A stretch of DNA of 64,000 nucleotides from Methylophilus rhizosphaerae (GTDB lineage: Bacteria > Pseudomonadota > Gammaproteobacteria > Burkholderiales > Methylophilaceae): NCBI RefSeq assembly GCF_900100975.1, contig NZ_FNFX01000004.1, positions 1 through 64,000 of the forward strand, read 5' to 3'. The translations under genes were made by a program, and so were the position numbers. Within the stretch, counting starts at the first letter, position 1. The number at the start of each line of letters is the position of its first letter. The notes beneath the pieces were generated by a model. The model had not been told where the DNA came from and did no database searches. It was given only the letters and a program-made list of their open reading frames with translations. Positions 48,970 through 56,800 of this stretch are shown here, one piece after another.

Positions 48970-49998
48970 ATGAAAACCATCAAAAGTTGGACAGCAGAGG
49001 GCCAAAATTCTCCATTGGAACTTTTAAGTTTATTGCCTGAAGAATTAGGCTCTGAAGAGATCGAAGTAAAAGTAGAGCACTGTGGACTATGCCATTCAGA
49101 CCTCTCGATGATTAGTAATGAATGGGGGTTGACTAAATATCCACTAGTCCCAGGACATGAAGTTGTAGGAAAAGTTGTCGCCATTGGCAATCATGTGAAA
49201 GGTATCAAAATTGGCCAAAAAGTAGGTGTTGGCTGGAATGCAGGTAGTTGTATGCACTGCCCTCAATGCATGGGCGGTGAACACAATTTGTGCGGATCTA
49301 TTCAACCGACCATTGTAAGCCATCATGGAGGACTCGCAGAAAAGGTAAGATCTCACTGGGCTTGGGCAATACCGCTGCCTGAAAATATCAATATGGCTGA
49401 GGCTGGTCCATTATTGTGTGCCGGCGTAACCGTTTTTACCCCTCTATTAACTTTCGGGATCAAACCTACCGATCATGTGGGAATTGTTGGAATTGGAGGG
49501 CTAGGACATTTAGCAATTAAATTCGCTAAAGCGTGGGGATGTGAAGTCACTGCATTTACATCGAATCCAAATAAGACTAAAGAAGCCCTCGATTTTGGAG
49601 CTCATAATGTAATCAGCAGCTGCGATCCTCATGAGATTCTTAAAGTTGCCAACACCTTAGATTTTTTATTAATCACCGTTAATACGCCATTAGATTGGTC
49701 TGCCTATGTGAGAACATTGCGTCAAAATGGCCGAATGGCAATTGTAGGTGTAATACTGGAGGAAATGCAGATTTCAGCGCTGGACCTAATCTTTGGCCAA
49801 AAAAGAATTGCTGGATCATTGAACGGAGGGCCAGCAATGACTGCGCAAATGATCGAATTTGCGGTAAGACATAATATATATCCTCAAACGGAACACTTCC
49901 CTATGAGTAAAGTGAATGATGCTTTGAGGCACCTCTCCGAGGGTAATGCCAGATACAGAATTGTTTTAGACGCAGACTTCCCAGAACAGTCCGGTTAG
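48970..49998 (+). CDS. Zinc-dependent alcohol/aldehyde dehydrogenase (YahK/CAD-like MDR)
   Basis: The 342-aa enzyme belongs to the cinnamyl-alcohol-dehydrogenase-like branch that reduces aldehydes with NADPH. Catalytic zinc ligands: C38, H63-E64 (GHE) and C150. Structural zinc: C94, C97, C100, C108. The Rossmann motif is GIGGLGHLAIKFAKAWG (174 on). The ATG at 48970 has a GAAAGGAAA ribosome site, preferred over an in-frame start 8 codons earlier. It probably shares a transcript with the 2OG oxygenase. Detoxification of an aldehyde is a reasonable but unproven role. Confidence 0.93.
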   Translation: MKTIKSWTAEGQNSPLELLSLLPEELGSEEIEVKVEHCGLCHSDLSMISNEWGLTKYPLVPGHEVVGKVVAIGNHVKGIKIGQKVGVGWNAGSCMHCPQCMGGEHNLCGSIQPTIVSHHGGLAEKVRSHWAWAIPLPENINMAEAGPLLCAGVTVFTPLLTFGIKPTDHVGIVGIGGLGHLAIKFAKAWGCEVTAFTSNPNKTKEALDFGAHNVISSCDPHEILKVANTLDFLLITVNTPLDWSAYVRTLRQNGRMAIVGVILEEMQISALDLIFGQKRIAGSLNGGPAMTAQMIEFAVRHNIYPQTEHFPMSKVNDALRHLSEGNARYRIVLDADFPEQSG

Positions 49999-50110
49999 TG
50001 CCTGTAGTGTCTTATGGCGCATTTGCTTGCCTAGCTATGCTCTATTTTTCCAATTTATGAATGCTTAAGTCATACTAGTTTCTGGAGCCGCCGAACTTGA
50101 ATCCGTATTT

Positions 50111-50971
50111 ATGTACCGGATATATCTTTGGCTGGCCAGGTTTGCACCTATATTCTTGATTCATTCCCAACTTCACAATCATAATAAAGATATTGATTCG
50201 AACTTTTGCAAGAAAGAAGTGTGCTTCGTGGACACTATACGTAACAAGCATCTCACTAGCTTGAGATTAGAAATCCAAAATAATGGTAAAACGCCGCAAG
50301 AGCGCTTAAGAGCTATGATTTCAACGTTCTCTAATTGGAGTAAAGATAGTGAAAAACAGAAAGTAATGCGTGAAATAGCCGTTACAATGGATTTTCACGA
50401 TATTGATCTTTTGAGAAAACTTATCAATGAACAAGTAATAAAATTGAAAGTTAAGAATACAAATGATTTAACTGATCAAATTCTTTTCATCCTCCTTGGT
50501 GCACTTAAATTCGAAATAAAACGAGAGGCATTTTCAAACCATTGGCAACTTGCAGAATTGAGCCTTAACTCAGTTTTGTCGGTATCAAATCGTAAAAGTT
50601 TGGGATTGATTAACACTTTGTTAGTAGGTAGTTTCTTGATGCTAATTGGAGCAATTTATTACATCAATCAGCACACACCGGTTGTTTTGCAAGCCAAAAA
50701 GGTTAATCTAGTTGGTAATAACTATCTGGATTCAACTGAGCCTATTCCAAGCCCATACGTTCCTAGCCATTTCTATTCATTACGAAAAGAAATGGGTAAA
50801 TCAGTTTGCATTATCCCGCAGGCGGCAACACTACCTCAGGAGCAGCGCGCTGCATTTTTAACCTTCATAAAAACTGGGGAAATTGAACTGGATCAGTTAA
50901 CGAATTTACAAGCAGCACTTTCGCTAGTACACTGCGAATATACCCCTCTGACGATACGTCTAAACCACTGA
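50111..50971 (+). CDS. One-pass membrane protein with TetR-like ligand-binding domain and no DNA-binding domain
   Basis: I do not know an established family for this protein. Residues about 31-160 are helical and align by eye with the effector domain of the TetR protein encoded next door: NFCKKE at 31-36 sits where TetR proteins have HFPSKD, then ERLRAMISTFSNWSKD and NTNDLTDQILFILLGALKFE match the helices around DKLIALCILMEEW and LSQQIIMLFEGAALVE. No helix-turn-helix precedes it in any frame. A membrane helix follows (about 164-184), then about 100 residues with two cysteines (C233, C275), probably periplasmic. The ATG at 50111 lacks a ribosome site; GTG codons at 50219 and 50228 after AAGAAAGAA are alternatives. 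It ends 22 bp before tetR. Confidence 0.7.
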   Translation: MYRIYLWLARFAPIFLIHSQLHNHNKDIDSNFCKKEVCFVDTIRNKHLTSLRLEIQNNGKTPQERLRAMISTFSNWSKDSEKQKVMREIAVTMDFHDIDLLRKLINEQVIKLKVKNTNDLTDQILFILLGALKFEIKREAFSNHWQLAELSLNSVLSVSNRKSLGLINTLLVGSFLMLIGAIYYINQHTPVVLQAKKVNLVGNNYLDSTEPIPSPYVPSHFYSLRKEMGKSVCIIPQAATLPQEQRAAFLTFIKTGEIELDQLTNLQAALSLVHCEYTPLTIRLNH

Positions 50972-50993
50972 TTTATTTAATGGAATATAGCAG

Positions 50994-51560
50994 TTGAGCG
51001 CAGCAGAAATCAAAGCGAAAATCCTTGGAGTTGCAACTAGCCTTTTTGAGGCAAAAGGAATTAATGCGTGCGCTGTAGATATGATCATTAATGCATCAGG
51101 CGTGGCCAGAGCCACCATGTATCGCCACTTTCCAAGTAAAGATACGCTCATCATGGCTTTTCTTAGAAGCAAAGCTGATGCATTTTATGAGTGGTTGAAT
51201 AGAGGTTTGCGGAATCAAAAAGGGAAGCCTGCAGATAAGCTTATCGCCTTATGTATACTAATGGAAGAATGGATCGGTACACCTAACTTCAAAGGATTGC
51301 CTTTCCATATCGGGACAATTGAATTTCCTGAACCAGATCACCCGGTAAACCAATTCTCAATTACGCTGGCCAAAGAACTCCAAGAGTATTTTTCCGCATT
51401 AGCAAAAGAAGCAGGTGCTCCGGATCCAGCAGGTTTGAGTCAGCAAATTATCATGCTTTTCGAAGGTGCAGCTCTGGTTGAAAGAGTGGCGCCTGGATCA
51501 AATGCAGCTGCCAAAGCTAAAGATGCTGCACTTTTGATTATTAGAGGCACCCTCAAATAA
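50994..51560 (+). CDS. TetR family transcriptional regulator
   Basis: The 188-aa repressor-type protein has an N-terminal helix-turn-helix (ILGVATSLFEAKGINACAVD then IINASGVARATMYRHFPSKD, residues about 10-50) and an all-helical effector domain with a conserved EEWIGTPNFKGLPF stretch. The start is a TTG at 50994 with only a weak GGAAT site. It is downstream of, and probably co-transcribed with, the membrane protein, and is followed by a terminator and then xoxF. A palindrome in the xoxF leader is a good candidate for its operator. Confidence 0.92.
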   Translation: MSAAEIKAKILGVATSLFEAKGINACAVDMIINASGVARATMYRHFPSKDTLIMAFLRSKADAFYEWLNRGLRNQKGKPADKLIALCILMEEWIGTPNFKGLPFHIGTIEFPEPDHPVNQFSITLAKELQEYFSALAKEAGAPDPAGLSQQIIMLFEGAALVERVAPGSNAAAKAKDAALLIIRGTLK

Positions 51561-51594
51561 GAACTTAATTTATTAGTATATTCAATTACTTAAG

Positions 51595-51620
51595 CCCGCT
51601 CCCAAAGAGCGGGTTTTTTT
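51595..51620 (+). terminator. Rho-independent terminator after tetR
   Basis: CCCGCTC, loop CCAAA, GAGCGGG followed by seven T, 34 bp after the tetR stop. It separates tetR from xoxF. Confidence 0.9.
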
Positions 51621-51647
51621 ATTTGTAACAAAGTGTTTCAAAAAAGC

Positions 51648-51676
51648 TTGCAATGCAGATTTCAATAATTTATAGT
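51648..51676 (+). promoter_or_regulatory. Sigma-70-like promoter of xoxF
   Basis: TTGCAA and TATAGT are separated by 17 bp. Transcription should start near 51683, giving an unusually long leader of about 128 nt before the xoxF ATG. Confidence 0.7.
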
Positions 51677-51689
51677 GCGCTCAATGTCT

Positions 51690-51715
51690 AAAGAGACAGA
51701 ACGTTCTCTCTCTTT
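51690..51715 (+). promoter_or_regulatory. 26-bp near-perfect palindrome in the xoxF leader (candidate TetR operator)
   Basis: The core AGAACGTTCT is a perfect palindrome; arms AAAGAGA and TCTCTTT extend it, with one C-C mismatch pair on each side of the core, so 12 of 13 base pairs are symmetric. It starts about 7 bp after the predicted transcription start. Size and position suit a TetR-type operator that blocks early elongation. As RNA the same bases could form a hairpin, and TTCTCTC at 51704-51710 could instead pair with GAGAGAA at 51723-51729. Confidence 0.6.
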
Positions 51716-51810
51716 TGTTGGTGAGAGAAGAAATAAAAAATAATCTCATAACAAAACTTGATTCATTGAATTTTGCGGAGATTAAATTTTGATCATTATT
51801 GGAGATTAAT

Positions 51811-53685
51811 ATGCAAGTTAACAAAATCAAGTTAGCCTTGGGTTTGGTTGCGGCATCTATGGCACTGCCAGTGGTTGCATTTGCCGCTGCAGATACCGAA
51901 GCCGCAATGAAGGATGCTAACAACTGGGCTTTTCCACGTGGTAACTACAGTAATCATGGTTATAGTGGCCTGTCACAAATTAACAAGGGTAACGTTAAAA
52001 ACCTGAAAGCTGCCTGGACATTCGCAACTGGCGTAAACCGCGGTCACGAAGGTTCTCCTCTGGTCATCGGTAATATGCTATATGTACATACCGCGTTCCC
52101 AAACAACGTATACGCGCTGGACCTGAATGACAACCAGAAAATCGTATGGTCCTATTTCCCGAAACAAGATCCATCAGTGCAAGCTGTTATGTGCTGTGAC
52201 GTGGTAAACCGCGGCCTGGGTTTTGGTGACGGTAAAATCTTTTTGCAGCAGAACGACGGTATGCTGGTTGCTTTGGATGCAAAAACGGGAACTAAGGTCT
52301 GGGAAGTTAAAAACTTGGATCCCAAAGTTGGTGCAACGAATACGAATGCGCCACATGTCATTAAAGACAAAGTATTGACCGGTTGTTCAGGTGCTGAATT
52401 CGGTGTGCGATGCTTCTTTGTTGCTTACAATATCAAAGATGGTTCTACAGCTTGGAAAGCCTACTCAATGGGTTCCGATGCAGAAGCTTTGATCGGTGAG
52501 GACTTCAACAAGGACAATCCTCAATACAGTGCATTGTCAGTTTACCAGGACGTAAACGGTGGTAACAAAGAGGGGGGTTCTTTCAAGAAAATCCCTAACG
52601 ACCAGCTGAAAATCGGTGAAAAAGAACTGGGTACACGTACCTGGTTGAAACCACAGGCTGTTAAAGATGGCTGGCAACATGGTGGTGGTTCCGTATGGGG
52701 CTGGTGGCCATACGATCCGAAAACTAACCTGGTTTACTATGGTACTGCTAACCCATCTGTGTGGAACCCGGATGTACGTCCCGGCGACAACAAATGGTCC
52801 ATGACTATTTTTGCACGTGATCTGGATACAGGCATGGCCAAATGGGGCATGCAAATGACGCCACATGATGAGTGGGACTACGATGGTATTAACGAAGTGA
52901 TCCTGTTCGACAAAGGTGGCAAAACATACGCATGGCACCATGACCGTAACGGGTTCATCTACACATGGCAAGCTAACAACGGCACATTGGTTTCTGCAGA
53001 GAAAGTACACCCATTCGTTAACTGGGCAACGTCAATTGATCTGAAAACTGGTGTCCCGGATAAAGATCCTAAATACTCAACCCACCAAGATTACAACGCA
53101 AAAGGTATTTGTCCATCTGCGTTGGGTACTAAAGACCAACAGCCAGCTGCCTACTCTCCAAAAACAGGCTTGATGTACACACCATTGAATCATGTGTGCA
53201 TGTCTTATGAACCAGTTGAGTCCAAATATGTGGCTGGTCAACCATGGGTGGGTGCAACATTGACCATGTTCGCCGGTCCGGACGGTGTGATGGGTGGTTT
53301 CGGTGCTTACGACCCAATGACCAACAAAAAAGTCTGGTACAACAAAGAGAAGTTCTCTGCTTGGGGCGGTGCTCTGACTACAGCGTCTGACCTGGTGTTC
53401 TACGGTACCCTGGATCGCTGGTTCAAGGCTGTTGATGCACAAAACGGTAAAGAACTGTGGAAATTCCAGGTTGGTTCCGGTGTGATCGGTAACGCATTCA
53501 CATATGGCCACAAAGGTAAGCAATACGTTGGCGTACTGTCCGGTATCGGCGGTTGGGCTGGTGTTGCGATGAACCTGGGTATGACAAAAGACACAGATGC
53601 ACTGGGTGCTGCTGGTGGTTACAAGGAACTGACCAAGTACAACGCAGCACCAGGTGGAGGCGCATTAAACGTGTTTGCGCTTTAA
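51811..53685 (+). CDS. xoxF: PQQ-dependent methanol dehydrogenase, lanthanide type (XoxF)
   Basis: XoxF oxidises methanol to formaldehyde or formate in the periplasm with PQQ and a lanthanide ion. The 624-aa product has a signal peptide (1-25, ending AFA), beta-propeller repeats, the vicinal C128-C129 pair, and metal/PQQ residues E196, N314, D356. The extra Asp two residues on, D358 in DEWDYDG, is the mark of lanthanide-dependent enzymes; calcium MxaF has Ala there. The protein is longer than XoxF5-type enzymes because of a segment near 225-290, and is perhaps of the XoxF4 type found in Methylophilaceae. C192 and C201 flank E196, which is unusual. GGAG precedes the ATG. No xoxG or xoxJ follows. 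Confidence 0.95.
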   Translation: MQVNKIKLALGLVAASMALPVVAFAAADTEAAMKDANNWAFPRGNYSNHGYSGLSQINKGNVKNLKAAWTFATGVNRGHEGSPLVIGNMLYVHTAFPNNVYALDLNDNQKIVWSYFPKQDPSVQAVMCCDVVNRGLGFGDGKIFLQQNDGMLVALDAKTGTKVWEVKNLDPKVGATNTNAPHVIKDKVLTGCSGAEFGVRCFFVAYNIKDGSTAWKAYSMGSDAEALIGEDFNKDNPQYSALSVYQDVNGGNKEGGSFKKIPNDQLKIGEKELGTRTWLKPQAVKDGWQHGGGSVWGWWPYDPKTNLVYYGTANPSVWNPDVRPGDNKWSMTIFARDLDTGMAKWGMQMTPHDEWDYDGINEVILFDKGGKTYAWHHDRNGFIYTWQANNGTLVSAEKVHPFVNWATSIDLKTGVPDKDPKYSTHQDYNAKGICPSALGTKDQQPAAYSPKTGLMYTPLNHVCMSYEPVESKYVAGQPWVGATLTMFAGPDGVMGGFGAYDPMTNKKVWYNKEKFSAWGGALTTASDLVFYGTLDRWFKAVDAQNGKELWKFQVGSGVIGNAFTYGHKGKQYVGVLSGIGGWAGVAMNLGMTKDTDALGAAGGYKELTKYNAAPGGGALNVFAL

Positions 53686-53743
53686 CCTGCCTGTAGTAAC
53701 TCCAAAGAATTAACCTTTGAATTGATCTCCGAAGGTTAGTACT

Positions 53744-53774
53744 CCCCTCTTGCGTAAGCAAGAGGGGTTTTTTC
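53744..53774 (+). terminator. Rho-independent terminator after xoxF
   Basis: CCCCTCTTGC, loop GTAA, GCAAGAGGGG followed by six T. A strong hairpin 58 bp after the xoxF stop; xoxF is therefore a single-gene transcript. Confidence 0.92.
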
Positions 53775-53833
53775 ATTATGGGCGTCGTTGAGAATTGTAT
53801 AAACTCGGTTCGTACCTAAATGAGATTTCCGCT

Positions 53834-56800
53834 TTATACCGCCGCAGCCTCGCTATCTTCTGCAGTATGATTCCCATGGTGGGCCTGTACCCATTGTTCA
53901 AAGGCCTCTACCTCCATGGGTTCAGTGAAGTGGTAGCCCTGGAATATCTGGCAACCCAGGTCTTGCAGCACATGCAACTGGGCTTCGGTTTCCACGCCTT
54001 CTGCCAGAATCTCCAGTTGCAGGCTTTGTCCCAGTGCAATAATCGCATTCACAATGCTTTCATGGTCATGGCCGCTCAGCATGTCACGTACAAAAGACTG
54101 GTCAATTTTCAGTTGGTCGAATGGAAAGCGCTTCAAGTAAGACAAGGAAGAATAGCCGGTACCGAAATCATCCAGCGAGAAACAGACACCCACGGCTTTG
54201 AGCGCTGCCATTTTGGCGATAATGTCTTCGACGTTATCCACCAGCATGCTTTCCGTCAGCTCCAGTTTCAAGCGGCCAGGCTCTATACCTGTTTCAGTGA
54301 CCATGCGCTGTACGTCCTGCACAAAATTCGGCTGCAAATATTGCTTGGGGCTGACATTGACAGACAATATCAACGCGCATAACTGCGGATGACCAGACCA
54401 GTGGCGTAGTGTCCGGCATGCTTCCTGTAATACCCAGTGGCCGATACCCATAATTTGCCCGGTACTTTCTGCCAGGGTAATAAATTGGCCAGGCATGATC
54501 AGGCCACGCTCGGGATGCTGCCAGCGGATGAGGGCCTCGGCCCCGACAATAGCATGTTGCCGGTTATATTGTGGCTGGAAGTGCAGTTGGAACTGCTGTT
54601 TATCAATTGCGGTATGCAAATCCCCCTCCAGTGCCACACGCTGACGCAACTCGGTTTCCATCTGCGTATCAAAAAACTGGTAACCATTACGCCCGGCTTC
54701 CTTGGCTTTATACATGGCCATATCAGCGCGGCGCAGCAATTCTTCTGGCTGGCTGAGTGTTTCACAATCAAACAGGGTCACGCCGATACTGGGCGAGGTG
54801 TAGTGCTGGTAATGGTTCAGCTTAAACGGCGGTTCAAAAGCCGTCACGATTTTCTGGCAGACTTTCCTGGCCTGCGCTTCAGCCAGTCCGGGGTCACGAT
54901 GCAAACTGTCCAGCACCACGACAAACTCGTCGCCACCGAGGCGGCTCACCGTGTCAAAACGGCGTACCGACTGTTTAATCCGTTTCGCCACTTCGACCAA
55001 CAAGGCATCGCCCACATCATGGCCATGCGTGTCATTCAGGGTCTTGAAGTTATCAATATCAATAAACAGCAAGGCGCCACCTGTCTTTTTACGCATGGTC
55101 TTACGCAAATGCGCAGACAGTTTCTCATGCAACATCAGGCGGTTGGGCAAACCGGTCATGGTGTCGTAGTAAGCCAGCTGCCGGATCCGGGCATCTGCCT
55201 GTTTGCGCTCGGTAATATCACGCAGCACGACGACCCAGTGCGTATGTCTTCCGCCTTTGTCGTGCAATGGCAAGGCATCCATTTCCAGGGAAATACCTGT
55301 CCCTTCCTGGTTCACAACGGCGACTTCCGCCTTGACCGGTTGCATTTGCTGGAACGCATGCCGGATACGCTCCAGCTCGCGCCCCGGCGTGGCTGCATTA
55401 AAAAGATCAAACGGCGAAGCACCCATGAAGTGATCCGGCGATGCGCCGGTAATCTTCAGGAAAGCTTCATTCAGGAATACAATCCTCTGCGCCATGGGGG
55501 CATTCACTGGCGCTTCGACAATCATGACAATGTCATTTAGCCTGGAAATCCCGCTTCGTAACAGGTTGAGCAACTCATCCGACTGCTCCCGCTCAATCGC
55601 CAGCCCCAGGATCTGGGCATAGCTTTCCACAAAATCCATTTCAACCGCTGCCGGGGTGTACCGTTGATGGCGGTATACTGCCAACACGCCCAATGCATGC
55701 CAGCTGCGCGACAAAATGGGGATACTCCAGCAGGCACGCAACCCATGTGCCAGTGCCAGCGCCCGGCTTTCATCACTCATGGGGTAAGCCCAGAGATCTT
55801 CGGCGATGAGACGCCCGCGTGTCAGCGCAGCAATATTGTCAGCATCCGGTGCCATATCATCCATTGCCCGGCTATAGGCAAGCGGCAGTTTTGATACGGC
55901 GGCATGCCTTAACCGCCGCTCATCCTCATCCAGCAGCAGGATGGCGCAACTAGTTCCCGGATATTGCAGTTCTATCAGTTGTGCCGCAGTATTGAGGATC
56001 TCCTGCAAGGAAACATCCGCCAGCATCATGGCGCGGACCCTGGCTTGCCCCAGCCTGTGCGCCTCTACCTGTTTGCTGGAGGTAATATCCTGCAACGAGC
56101 CCTGCAGCTTGATAATCTGCCCTTCTGCATTACGCACCGGCTGCCCCATGGCACGTACCCAGAAGCGGCGACCAGTGGCCGTTATCTTTTCCAGTTCCAG
56201 ATCATAAGGCGTGCCTTCGTTGATACACTTATCAATGGCATGCCTCATCACTACCTGATATTCGGGCACAAACATATGCAGCCCCTCTTCAAGCGTAGGC
56301 ATGTACCCGGCAGGCATATCATGCAGGGCAGCCACTTCGTCCGACCAGTGCACCATGCCGGTGTTGAGGTCAATCATCCAGCCACCCACTTTGGCCACAT
56401 TACCGGCGATTTTAAGCAAGTACTCTGTTTGCGCGCGTTGCTCGCTCTCCTTCTGCAACGCCAGCGTGCGCTGGATCACCTGGCGCCGGATTTGCATATT
56501 CCACAGGAAAGTCGCCCCCAGTACCACCGCCAACATGACCACACCCCACGCCAGCCATCGAACATAAGGCTTTTGGCCAGTCAGGCTGTCTTGATACAGG
56601 AAGCCTTTCAGGTTGTATTGCGCAGGAATCAGCTTTAGATCAGCCAGGGTCTGGGCAATGTCATTCCAGCGCTCTTCATTCATATGCCCCAGCGGCACCA
56701 GCTCTGTGAGCACATAGGGCGCCATCAAGTTGGCTTCCCGTAACAGGATTTGTTTATCGAGCCCGCGCCCGGCAACTTCCGGCATGGCAGCGATCAGGCC

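Larger units (their letters stand above)
42561..51810. other. AT-richer accessory segment before xoxF
   Basis: From just after the sodB terminator to the xoxF leader the DNA is visibly richer in A and T than on either side, and the genes are transporters, regulators and oxidoreductases rather than housekeeping genes. Both ends are marked by terminators. I saw no integrase, transposase, tRNA target or flanking direct repeat, so horizontal acquisition is inferred from composition and content only. A GC and codon-usage calculation would test it. Confidence 0.5.

Noticed and set aside
54437-55540. 367-codon open frame opposite the GGDEF-EAL gene.
   Set aside because: Shadow of a well-supported gene; composition is Gln/His-rich as expected from reverse-strand reading.
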